Positions 1 through 11,057 of a stretch of DNA of 64,000 nt are shown here, in pieces (position 1 is the stretch's first letter; every line of letters begins with the position of its first letter). This DNA is from Floccularia luteovirens (taxonomy: Eukaryota; Basidiomycota; Agaricomycetes; Agaricales; Squamanitaceae), in the NCBI GenBank assembly GCA_009739215.1, contig VSJF01000005.1, positions 1,612,001-1,676,000 of the forward strand, in the 5' to 3' direction. The translations under genes and the position numbers were made by a program. Below the pieces are notes generated by a model, which was not told the origin of the DNA, did not search any database, and worked only from the letters and a program-made list of their open reading frames with translations.

Positions 1-990
1 GCAGCATCATACTAGCAGCATGTCTTATCACAGTCATCATATTGAGTTTCTTCCATGTTGATGTGTGGAAAGTTGTACTGCCTTTTGCTGCTGCTAAATT
101 TGTATTCGACATTGCTTGGGATCACTACCGCTTCCTACATGAAAAGATTCCAGATCGAACAATTTTGGGAAGTGAAAACACACTTGTTGCGATGGATGCA
201 GAGCCGGTTCAATTTCCCCCGCCCACAACAACTTCTACATTCTCAAGTCATAGATCTAGTACCTTCACGAAGACAACCTTCTCGCCAAAGATTCATGATT
301 CCAACACCTTACCAGCATCCACACTCCATGATTCTATCACACTTCACGACTCGACCACACTACAACAACCACATGATCCTGACATCAAGGGCGCAGAAAC
401 AGGATCCTGCTCAGATGATAACCTCCAAATATTTCCCAAGCTACGATTCCATCTTCAAATGAAACACGAAAAGCTACTAAAACATTTTCCGACGTTTTTC
501 ATTGCTCTCCCGCGATTACCCTTTGGACTCATACCATTCGCATTTTCCCAATTTATCCTTATCGAAGCTCTTGCTCATCAAGGGTGGATAGACATCTTTG
601 GACACTGGCTAGTGCGTGCTACAAACAGAGAAATGATCCCCACTGTCTGGATAGTTGGCGTCATAGGTGTCATCTTATGTAATGTAGCCGGAACCAATAT
701 TGGTGCCACTATCTTACTCACAAAAGTGGTGCATGCCGCGCCTGGATTCTCAGATCATACTCTTCGCGGAGCTGCCATTGCCCTGGCAGTGGCCAGCAAC
801 ATAGGAGCGGTCAGCTTTACGTTTTCGGCCAGTCTTGCCGGACTGTTATGGAAGACTATACTGAAGCAGAAGGGCATCATCCTTTGCCCAATCCAAATTT
901 GCATTTTGGAATTGCCTTCCTCTCGCCGCTATGACAAGCGTGGGCTTGGCAATTGTATGTGCAGAACTTGCTGTACTATATCGAGTATAG
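1..990 (+). CDS. ArsB/anion permease-like membrane protein, 3' part, with a frame change
   Basis: This is the C-terminal part of an ArsB/CitM-type (ion transporter superfamily) permease; the 5' part lies left of the window. A likely splice acceptor at about base 33 precedes residues reading VIILSFFHVDVWKVVLPFAA. A hydrophilic loop (about 170-460) follows, then membrane segments including NVAGTNIGATILLTKVV and AIALAVASNIGAVSFTFSAS, which look like the conserved second half of arsenite/citrate permeases. After LLWKTILKQKG (about base 875) the expected C-terminal helix (AMTSVGLAIVCAELAVLYRV, stop 988-990) is in a different frame. One base is therefore extra, or two are missing, near 872-890, and no intron fits there. 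Read without the shift, the frame runs to 1013 with a low-quality tail. The substrate (arsenite, silicate or an organic anion) cannot be told from the sequence. Confidence 0.7.
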
Positions 991-1411
991 CCTTTCAACC
1001 TAGGTTTTTGTAATGATACCCATGGTACGCGCGATACCTATAGGCCTCATTTCTAACAGATGTAGGCAAAGTGCCAGTGATTGGTTACCAAAAAACTAGG
1101 AGTAGATAATATGCATGACTCCTGATGTAATGTGAATGCAATCTCACTGTCAGTTAGGGCTACTTATAAAGTATGTTATTTAATGTTGGATGTATATAGA
1201 TTTAGATAGACACGTTAGATTTCCTAGAAGATAATTCTTGCTTACGTGGTACATAATGACAAATTTTGATTTCTACATTCACACACTTTCTTTACTTACA
1301 AAATACTTGGTAAATCGTGCCGCGAACCTCCAACGTTCCAACCCTCTGCTAAGCTGCATTGAAACAGAATAAGACAGCTCTAACCAGCAACAGTTTTTGA
1401 AACCCACGAGC
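991..1411. other. Intergenic, permease 3' flank and Asterix promoter
   Basis: I see no gene here. The right part, from about 1302, belongs to the segment that is duplicated at about 5626. Confidence 0.5.
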
Positions 1412-2745
1412 ATGTCTTCTTCAAAACTTGATGACCCTCGAGACGCCTCACTCGAAACTCCCTTCAAACTGCCACCAACGTGGCGCAAAGAAGAGTTTGG
1501 TATGTGATTTTTTTTTTTTTTCGTTTACCACAGAACCCCAGTGTTGCAGCCTGTGCTCACAACGAATCTTTACTATTATACAGATGGTTTGGGTACATCA
1601 AGCATGTTTCTCTCTGGGATGATCATGGTCACGCGGAATAGGTGAGAGTTCTTTTTCTTATGCCCCCATGAGGTTCATTCCGTTTGCATACCATGTCTAA
1701 ACGGGGTTCACCGTTCACTTGTGTAGGTTCCTTGCTTGGCCTGCAGTCCTGTTTACTATAAACAATATAATCAACGGGCATCCTATGCGCGCTAAAGAGG
1801 GAGGTGCAGGGGGGTGGTCTAATTTATTGTAAGTTTTCGGAAATAATTATCTAACAATGAGCTGTAGCAGTTGATGATGTTGTCTTAACCCATACAGACT
1901 ATGCGTATCCGCCCTGATCGCTTCTTACGTTCCACTCTTCATAATTTCGAATCCTGCTGTACCTCCATCATCCTGAAATTTTAATTCGGACTTGGAGGGA
2001 AGGAGCAGTATATTAAACTTTGCATAATTAACTTTTGACAGGCTCTATGTTTCACCACATTACTTGTGCTGGATGATGTTGGAATTGTGATTTTTTTCGC
2101 AAAAGTAAAAAACTTCCTGAGGCTGTGTCGCTTTTCACCCTGATGCGGATACCATGTGGATCGGTCCTGGGCTCCACAAATATCAACAGGTGTATACCTA
2201 TGTAAGGCAAGAACATATCTTCATCACTGTTCCAAGATTTGTGGGACCTCAGTTGACACCATTGAACCTAAACCTGGCTTTAAAAAGCTGTTCATCATTA
2301 GAACGATCTTGATGAGATTAGTTCCACCAACACACCGGTTCAACAATCTCCCAGTTATAGACGGAATATTTGGGGGTTGAAATCCATTCTCAAATTTTAC
2401 TGCTGTGCCCAAGGTCCATTGTTTCTGCGGAGTTCCCGGAAGTAGCAGGCTCATGGATGTACAGACTTGCTATAACAATTACAGGAAGAATGAAGAGCTC
2501 TGGAGCATTGGAGTACATGCAATGTACTCAGCATCCGCAGCAGACACTCTAGCAATTTCACCTGTGTTTCAAATTCAAATTTAAGCCCTGTTAGTCGGCT
2601 CCCTGGTGATAACATCCATCATGTTGGTATTACGCAGTGGCTGGAGGATCGCGTGTATCTAGTCTGAAGGATCATCTATTTATTCAGATGGTGAAATTGG
2701 ACGGCCGTGCGATTTTGTTCCGCATTTAGCGTTGTTTAGCAAGTT
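1302..2745 (+). repeat. Segmental duplication, left copy (carries intact Asterix gene)
   Basis: This segment of about 1.4 kb is repeated in the same orientation at about 5626-7000. Similarity starts at the shared block TAAATCGTGCCGCGAACCTC and runs through the Asterix exons and about 770 bp downstream, ending near the block GTTTAGCAA. Many substitutions and small indels separate the copies, so the duplication is not recent. The downstream part shows one frame on the minus strand (about 2224-2454) that is open in both copies, but I do not recognise a product. Confidence 0.85.
1412..1976 (+). CDS. PAT complex subunit Asterix (UPF0139/WDR83OS family)
   Basis: Small ER membrane protein of 108 residues; the human family member is 106. 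Exons are 1412-1499, 1584-1641, 1727-1828 and 1898-1976, all with GT..AG introns of 69-85 nt, and the frame closes. Asterix pairs with CCDC47 in the PAT complex and protects polar transmembrane segments of newly made membrane proteins. Visible marks are the N-terminal DDPRD and a proline-rich linker with LPPTWRKEEF. Then come SSMFLSGMIMVTRNRFLAWP, the fungal-typical INGHPMRAKEGGAGGWSNLL, and a last hydrophobic segment ending FIISNPAVPPSS. The first intron contains a long T run. A broken second copy lies at 5735. Confidence 0.88.
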
Positions 2746-2979
2746 TTTATTTGGTGACTCCAGTTAGTATGTAGTTTCCAAGAGAAACGATATGAGTTGT
2801 TAATTAAAATGTCAGTTTCCCAGTCTGAGCTTTTTTTTTTCACGTTGACAAACTAATTTTCTGGTTTACTGATGTGATGAGATGAACAAAACGTTTCTCC
2901 TTCAGCTTGTAAGATTTTAGAGGTGCAACGAATTCATCCTTTTAATTTTCATCCATAACGTTTTACCTATTGGTAGCTA
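1977..2979. other. Downstream part of the duplicated segment plus spacer
   Basis: No gene can be supported. Bases up to about 2745 are shared with about 6230-7000. A minus-strand frame (2224-2454) stays open in both copies with clear protein similarity between them, but it lacks a recognisable family or splice context. Confidence 0.4.
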
Positions 2980-5400
2980 CGGGACATATATTTGTGCCTT
3001 GTTTTGCGACTGGTGAAGGTGGTGACGATATGATGGGTGAAGTGAATCGTGGTTTTGTGCAAGCACGGAAGACGAGTCCAACAAATCGATTGTGGTAAAC
3101 GACGTCAGGAGGCGACGATCATCGGGAGAGAATGATGCAGTGTAACGAAAGTAGCCTCTGAAGCATCCTAGTGAATCCCAGGATGTTGTATTGAAGAAAT
3201 GTATTCGACCAGTAATAGACGAAACAAGAGAGTTTTCGTCTTGGGACACAGAAATACCGTAGATATCATGTTAGTCGAGCATTGCAGTGCGATCGTAGGC
3301 TTCAGCGCTTCAGCCCCAAACGTGAATCGCTTCGTCCCTTTCATAGAAGGCAACCTGTGACCCGCCACGTAGAAACACAGCCGTGTACACAAAGAATTGT
3401 ACACCAGTAAGTTCCTTCACAATCTTGCCATTGTCGCACCCGATATCCCATGATCGAAGTGACCATTCATTCATTATGTCCAGTCTACTGCACGCTCCAG
3501 ATGGCAGGAATAGACATTTTTGCCTTCAACTCCTTGCCAATTACAATGTCCCAATTATGTACCCCACCAGATTTAGCCCCGGTAGCAAGTCGTGATCCGT
3601 CTTGGCCCTACGCTATAGCATATACTTGCATTTTGTACTTCGCACATCCTGGATGTGTACTTGCGCTCAAGATGTAACATCCCAGGCACGAATTGTCCTG
3701 TCAGCCGGACCAGAAGCAAGTGATTCGACATCAGGGGCCGATAAAACGCAGTGGACACGTTTAATATGCCCTGATAACGTCCTCTTCGATAATCTGATAC
3801 TAGCATCCAATATGCACACCTCCCTGTTTAATGACCCAAATGAAATCAACCCCCACTCAAGGGAAAGCACAGCACGACAACGCCTGGCATCAATTGGGAT
3901 CGTGTAGAGACAAGTACCCCATACTGAATCTCGAGGTATTGTTGATTTCATAGAATCCTTGTTACGAGTCAACATGCTAGTAAAATCATTGTAGCGGGTG
4001 GTGAGCATACGCCATGGTGGCAGTGGAATTGCTGACATATACAAATGTTTGGGACAATCGTTGATAGGTGCATAACATTGTAGAACCAGCTGGTATGTAT
4101 CACTGATTAGTTGGATAATTTCGTTCTTGTCCCCGTCCTGCACATGAACTTAGCAACAATATTTTGGTTTCTACCGTATTACATCCGAGTCAGTGAATCA
4201 AATGTGCACCTCGCACCACAAAAGCTGACACAACAACTTCGAGCTGGTTCATATAACTGAGACCTCCACTAGTACTTGAAGTTTTGTCCGTGCGAATCCA
4301 ATAAGTTCTTTTCCGGATCATTGCATTGCGACAGATTGCGCGTGGCGTAGTGAACACACGAGTACCGCAAACTTGATTGGATACATTTCTTGATAGTATC
4401 GTGCAGGCCAGTAATATTTAATTTCATAATCGTCAAATCATCAAGGTTACGATTATTCCTTTCGGTAAATAAGACCTTACGGTCATCACATCTAGACAGG
4501 TCAACGCCAGGCGATGGTGGTGCACAGATGGATCTATGTAGAACTTGGAAACGATAAAGCAGTGGATATTAATGAGGAATTGCGGAAAGCTTGCATGCAG
4601 CATTCGAATCTCGCCGTCACCAATTTCTGACCTTAGAATGACAGAACAACGCCTGCCTAAATGTCCTGGATAAATCGCATCAGAACACCTACCAAATTGT
4701 TTGGATCGGGTGTCGATAACTGATCTTGAAGTAATGCAAGACTACCAGAAATAACACCAAAATGGACAGAGAATATCGCTCCCCAGCAGCTGAGCCTTTA
4801 ATTTTTATGTACAAGAAAAGTTTTGTCCCCACAGACGATTCCTCTTGGTATTTCATGTAATATGTATGGTCTCCATGCTTGGCGAAACTTTTCAGTGTTT
4901 AGTACAGCTTCGATCTTCATTTCTGGCCTGGTGGTCACGAACACCCAGACAGGAAAGAGTTTTTCAGGGAGGGAAAAGAGGTTGGTTAATCACATCCTGC
5001 GCTGCTTTAATGCACTCATCGAGTGCATTCAAAACAAGTACAATTGGGTGGTGTTCTTTGGCATTTCAATGGCTAAATTATCGAAGTGCATTTGGAGTTG
5101 TTCCCCTTGATAGCCTTTCCGAATGTACTCTCGAGCAGCTTTCACAATCTGGGGATATAGGTTCTTCTGGCCGTGTGCCAACCGATAGGCTATCGTTGAC
5201 AATTAATATGTCGTTGTATTGAAATTACTAGCGTCATGAACAAAGAAAATGAGGCACGGAGTGCACCGACCTTCTTCAATTTATTGGCTACCTCGTATGC
5301 CATGGTAGATTTACCAGTGCCAACCTCGCCACTTGAAAGAGCTGGTATCACCTGTGCGTGACTGGAGGGACCATTCAATAATTTCCTGAAGCAATGCAGT
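2980..5400 (-). pseudogene. Decayed NACHT-WD40 (NLR-like STAND) protein gene
   Basis: Remains of a fungal NLR-type signalling ATPase, read on the minus strand. Near 5290-5340 the Walker A reads SGEVGTGKSTMAYEVANKLK. Near 4995-5050 the Walker B region reads PIVLVLNALDECIKAAQDVI. Near 4860-4960 the sensor region reads VWVFVTTRPEMKIEAVLN followed by HEIPRG. Further downstream, 3667-4143 carries WD40-like pieces (TLSGHIKRVHCVLSAPD, ADRTIRAWDV), and weak WD40 remnants continue to about 2980 (SITGRIHFFNTTSWDSLGCF). Several frame changes and stops separate these pieces, more than short introns would explain. The Walker B block breaks frame directly after DVINQP. Such proteins are common in basidiomycetes and are thought to act in self/non-self and stress recognition. 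It lies between the two Asterix segment copies. Confidence 0.75.
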
Positions 5401-5625
5401 TCAGATGCCCTCCAGTGTTCCCGATTTTGTTGGGTTCGTGGAAGAGTTGTGTGATGAGTAAGCGGTCTTGGTGTGGGAACTTACGCTCTCGTTCTACACG
5501 GTCTCGTTCTGACCCATTCTCAGAGTCGTTTCTACCCGTTATCGTTCTGTGTGGTCCCATTCTTCACGCTCTTGTTCTGCACGCTTTTGCTGTTGCATAC
5601 GTTTATCTCCAGGTCTTTACAAATA

Positions 5626-7000
5626 CTTTCAAGTAAATCGTGCCGCGAACCTCCAACAATCTAAACCTCTCCTAAAATGCATTGAAACGGAATAAGGAAG
5701 CCCTAACCAGCAACAGTTTTCGAAACACTCGAGCATGTCTTTCCCAAAGCTTGATAACCCTCGAGGCGCCTAACTCGAAACTCCCTTCAAATTGCCACCA
5801 ACATGGCGCAAAGGAGAGTTTACCACAGAACCTCAATGTTACGGCCTGTGCTCGGAACGCATCTTTACTATTATACAGATGGTTTGGGCACATCAAGCAT
5901 GTTTCTCTTTGGGATGATCGTGGTCACGCGGAATAGGTGAGTTCCATTTCCTTATGCATGCACGAGGTTCATTCCGCTTGCACCCCATGTCTAAACGAAT
6001 TTATTGTTCACTTGTGTAAGTTCTTTGCTTGGCCCACAGACCTGTTTGCTATAAACAATGTAGTTAACGGGCATCCCATGGGCGCTAAAGAGGGAGGTGC
6101 AGGAGGCTGGTCTAATTTATTGTAAATTTTCGGTAGTAAAATTATTTAACAGTGAGTTGTAGCAGTTAACGTTGTTGTTTTAACTTATACAGACTATTCA
6201 GTTCTGACTTGTTAGGAAGGAGCAGTATGTTAAACTTTGCATAAATAACTTTTGACAGACTCTATGCTTCTCCACATCGATTGTGCCGAATGATGTTTGG
6301 AATTGTAATTTTCCGCAGAACTAAAACCTCCTGAGGCTGTGTCGCTTTTTGTCCTTATGTGAATGCCATGCGGATTGGTCCTGGTTTTCCACAAAAATCA
6401 CCCAGGTGGTATCTGTGCAAGGCAAAAAAAAATTTTCATCACTGTTCCAAGTGATTTGTGAATCTCAGTTGACACCTTACTGTGTGACATTGAACCTATA
6501 ACTGGCGTTGGAAAGCTGACCATCATTTGACCTATCTTGATGGGGTTTGTTCCACCAACACATCGATTCAACAATCTCTCGGCTATAGACGGAATATTTG
6601 GGCGTTGAAATCCATTCTTGAAATTTACTGCTATGCTCAAGATCCTTGTTTCTGCGGAGTTCCCGGAGGTATCGGGCTCATGGATGTGCAGAAAACGCTA
6701 TAACATTACAGGAAGAATGTAGTAGCCCTGGAGCACTGGAGCACACGCAATGTATTCACACAACACTCTAGCAATTTCACCTGTGTTTCAAATTTAGGGC
6801 CCTGACCATGACCCAGATCCAGATTAGTCGCTTCCTGGTGACAACATCCACCACGTTGGTATTATGCAGTGGCTGGAGGACGCGTGTGTCTAGTCCGAAG
6901 GATCGTCTATTTATTCAGACGGTGAAATTAAACGACCGTGCGATGTTCAAGTTGAACTGGTTAGTAGTTGCGTTTTGTTCTGCATTCAGCATTGTTTTAG
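5626..7000 (+). repeat. Segmental duplication, right copy (carries broken Asterix)
   Basis: Direct repeat partner of about 1302-2745. It is slightly shorter because of several deletions, including most of the last Asterix exon. The two copies bracket the NACHT-WD40 relic. Confidence 0.85.
5735..6195 (+). pseudogene. Asterix pseudogene (second copy)
   Basis: The exons of the intact gene at 1412 can be followed, but the copy cannot make the protein. An in-frame stop (TAA 5771-5773) follows 12 codons (MSFPKLDNPRGA). The first splice donor and the T-rich start of intron 1 are deleted, so exon 1 runs into former intron sequence. The final exon is cut to a few bases after the acceptor at about 6191. 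The middle exons remain recognisable (GTSSMFLFGMIVVTRNR; NGHPMGAKEGGAGGWSNLL). Confidence 0.85.
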
Positions 7001-7125
7001 CAACGGAGCTAGCCGTAGCCTGGTCGTTTGGATGAAGCGTATTAGGACTAGACTACCCCTTATAACTACCGACCAATATCATAATAAGCAATAGCCGTTC
7101 TATCACTTTCAGTCGCAGCTCGAGG

Positions 7126-10100
7126 ATGGTGTGTTATAAATATAGATTCCGAAAGAGTCACGGGACCGGTTCACCCAGCCATGAGCCTGTAACCACCTCG
7201 CTGCCACCATTGTCTTCCTCTCACAAAGTGTTTCACACTCCATCCTCGCACTCGTCGCCGCCGGGCACGATGCTGCAACAACCTCGACGCAGTATTTCTA
7301 GTGGATGGGAGTCGCCGAACGCTTATACGCCTAGGGCGACGACTCCAACAAAACCTTTCTATCATGGACGTTCATCTTCAATGCAAATGCTTCACATTGT
7401 CCCGCCACCCCCACATTTTTCACACATGCTTAACAGTAGAATAGGTTCACCTTTCTTGACGACTCAGGAGTTACCTCAAACACCAACGCACGAGGCGGGT
7501 ACTCAAAATACGCAATCGAATAATGACACAGACTCCCCACGGCCGGCATCTCCTGCGCCAACTGCAGATTACAGCTTTATAGATGCTGATCCAGATGCAA
7601 ACTATCCTGATAGGCTATTCCCAAATGTATTTGTACCAGGTGCATTCCCTTACTATTCAAATGCACGGCTACCTCCTTCACCCCACTGGAATTCACCTGG
7701 ATGGAAATCCTCCCAAAATAATACGGGAACGTTCAGGTCTATTTTCCCCCGAATATGGGATACACTGGCCTCCCCAGGTCGCAGCCTCCTTGGCGCGGTC
7801 TTAGCCTTTCTCCCCATCATATTCTCACTCCACCTTAGGCTCCGAAGTACACCCCTCGCCAGGCAGAAACAGATGCAAAGGTAAAGCACGGGGACTTTTC
7901 GAAGAACCTGAAGCCATCGACTACTCTGAATTACCACCTCTTGATGGCTGAGGAAGGTGAACTCATTGATGATGAAGCTTGCTTTATCGATGTGACAGCA
8001 GTCACCGGGATTGGTGAGTTTCTGGTATTTTTTTTGTCTATTACAGTCCCTAGCCTAATGCTCTTATGAAGATATTCTATCACTACTTCCACCGGAACTA
8101 GCTCTAAACATTTTGATCAAACTTTGCCCACTACCCATATCCATCCCGCAATCAAATGCGTACAGTTCAGAAGAAGCAGATATTGCCCTTCGCACAGTAC
8201 TCGCATGTTTATGTGTATCACGTAAATGGAACTATCTAGCTAACGATAATTCTCTGTGGCGCTCTCTCTTTGAAAGTAGATGGGGAGTCAATCTGGACCG
8301 ACATCCAAGAAATGAGACATTGCCAAAGTACGGATTTTGTTCATTTGCCTTAGCTCGCCTTGCCTAAATTTCTCATGAACAGAGACATTTCGGGGTCCAG
8401 CTCTCGCCCTAAATTTTCTACCTCAGCCCGATTACCACTTTCAAGTGCCCCACTGCAACTTGACTGGCGATTTTTATATCGTGCACGTTGGGAACTTGAT
8501 CAGCGATGGGCGGGTTCCGCGTATGCTTCCGGTCCCCAGGTATGGAGAAAACCAAGTGCTCGGAAGATCCTTGACCCTTCCTTGCACCCCGCGACACCTC
8601 ACCTTACAAGAAGTCCAAATTCCCCCGTCTCACCCGCAGCTTCGAGAACTTCTGAGAAAACCGAGAAATGGCAACCCAATATTATGCGTATTAGTGGACA
8701 TAATGATAGGTGAGTATAGAATTCATTAATAATCTGCTTTCATTTAATGAACACGTTTATATAGCGTGTATTGCCTTGAATTTGACTCCCGAAGAATTGT
8801 CACGGGATCTCGCGATCGTACGATTAAAGTATGGAGTTTGCATACGGGCAGGTTACTTGGAACGTTCACTGGTGCACATCGGGGGAGTGTACTTTGCTTG
8901 AAGTTTGAGAAGGATTGGGATTGGGATTTGGGTGAAGATACCGAAGGTGTTGATGAGGATGCAATTAGTTTGAGGCATAAGGAAAGACAGTCATACGACA
9001 AGGATGTGGAAAATCGGGGACGGAAACGGAAAGGGTTTATGGTCAGTGGGAGTAGTGATTGCTCTGTGTGCGTCTGGGAGATGGAAACTGGAGATCTTTT
9101 GGATGAGGATGCTGGGAGACCCGGTGATTTGTTTGGATCCGTGGATTTCAAAGCACAAGCCCTGCATAAACGAGAGGATAGAGTAGTCAAGGCTGAGTTA
9201 CGGTCTGTTCTGCGAGGACACGTTGGAGGCGTCTTGGATTTGCGTATAGACGAGAAGTGGATCGTGAGCTGGTAAGTTACACATACTGTACAACTTGAAA
9301 GCAAAGCTTACAAAATGTTTATTTTTTTCAGCTCAAAGGACGCTGTAATCCGTGTCTGGGATAGGAAGACACTTCAGCTGCATAGGACTCTTATGGGTCA
9401 TGAAGGACCTGTGAACGCCGTTGGGCTACAAACTGGACGTGTGGTATGTCTCAAGCATTGCTATCCATGATCGATTTCATTGATGAGCAATGCCATACTT
9501 AGGTGAGCGCAAGTGGTGATGGTAAAATGATCCTTTGGGATATTGCAACTGGTGAACGCTTGCGGACCTTTGAGGGGCACGACCGTGGGCTTGCTTGCAT
9601 TGAGTTCAAAGTACGTTTACTTTGGATAATTTTATGGCGAAGGAACTTATGTACCATTGAACTTAGGATAACCTTATTGTTTCTGGATCTAATGATTGTA
9701 AAATCAAGGTGTGGAATGCGCAAACTGGGGAATGCCTCCGTACACTTGTAGGCCATGAAGCTCTTGTTCGTGCCTTGTCTTTCGACCCACGGAGTAGAAG
9801 GCTTGTTAGTGCTAGCTATGATAAAAGTGTAAAATTATGGGACCTCGATAGTGGTATGTGTTCCTATTTCTTGTCGTACATGTATCAATTTGGAACTAAT
9901 GAATACATTGACTGATATGTAGGCAGGCTCATGCGTGAGTTCCAAGGAACACACACCAGCCACATCTTTGATGTAAAGTTTGATGTGGCGAGGATCGTGA
10001 GGTGTGTGTATTCCCTACCCAAGTTATAAATACCCCAGCTGACCTCTGGGTCATACAGTACTTCCCATGATCAAAAAATCATTGTCATGGATTTCTCAAC

Positions 10101-10128
10101 CGGGCTCGATGCCTCACTTTTTGTTTGA
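7126..10128 (+). CDS. F-box/WD40-repeat protein (SCF ubiquitin ligase substrate receptor)
   Basis: Ten exons give 830 residues: 7126-7797, 7839-8013, 8072-8327, 8383-8709, 8765-9271, 9332-9443, 9503-9610, 9667-9853, 9923-10001 and 10059-10128. The N-terminal 240 residues are Ser/Pro-rich and look disordered. An F-box follows at about residues 283-350 (DILSLLPPELALNILIKLC ... CVSRKWNYLANDNSLWRSLF). Then come about seven WD40 blades, with examples SVYCLEFDSRRIVTGSRDRT, GSSDCSVCVWEMETG, SKDAVIRVWDRKT, SGDGKMILWDIATGE, GSNDCKIKVWNAQTG and SYDKSVKLWDLDSG. The layout matches Cdc4/Met30/beta-TrCP relatives. The F-box would bind Skp1 and the propeller a phosphorylated substrate. One blade carries a charged insertion (about 8920-9040). 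The first intron (41 nt, donor 7798) is the least certain; without it the frame stops at 7884. Confidence 0.85.
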
Positions 10129-11057
10129 TTCGATTTCTTGGATTCGGAATCATTCGGTCAATCTTTCTTCGGAATTGTATTTTCCATTTTTTTTTGATCA
10201 ACCTTCTTGCATGATGTATCAATATCCTGTCCATATCATCCACACATATTTATCAACCTGTACAAGCGCAATTGTATTTATTCTATGGACCTTTTCCTTT
10301 GTAATAGAATGTCTGGATTATCATTATGTAATATATTTTTATTTGTCCGCAACGATTGAAAGTTTGCAATCCATTATTTGGTCGTATTGGCCTTGATAGC
10401 GTTAGACAAGCATGCATAAATTGCTCTGTTTGATTGGCCGAAGCTCTGTGAGCTGGACATTCGGTTACAACGTGGAGACTTGATTGGTTTTCTCTGGATT
10501 TTACCATTCACAAACCTTACTTCATGAGAATGTATTCACCTGCGATCTACACAGCAGATTACATCACCGACATATCACCGAGGATCAACAAGCTGAACCC
10601 GCTTCTTATCGATGGATCGTATAATACTTATTGCCTAATACCGACAGTATCACAATGAAGTATTGAAATGAAGATTAGTCACCTGTAAGACTGGCATACA
10701 CGTTTTGATGTTATGGACACTCCTATGTATACAGGATCAACCCCTGAAGGTGACGCAATACTACGGTGGCATGTGTTGTGCTGGTGGAAGGCTCTCAATG
10801 GCTTTGCCTTGATGGTGCAATGACCCTGTGATCTATTAAGACCGGGCCCTAGGTACCCCATTCTACATATCTCAAATTTAGTCAATGGCTTCTTTATTAA
10901 CCCTGCTTATTGCACCGAGTTGATGTTTCGCGAATTGGATTTGGCCGACGACGGCGACGATTCAGAAGTCGAGCAGGGGTTCATCGAATATCCACCCATC
11001 TTCTTACATCAATTCAACTCCGAATCTCGAAACTGAACGACACAAAACACTACCGTC
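10129..11057. other. Intergenic
   Basis: No gene recognised. The first 300 bases are AT-rich and probably 3' UTR of the F-box gene. The last 150 should hold the promoter of the oxidoreductase. Confidence 0.4.

Noticed and set aside
5394..5636. Plus-strand frames over the start of the NLR relic
   Set aside because: Driven by short CTCTCGTTCT-like repeats; no protein family signal.
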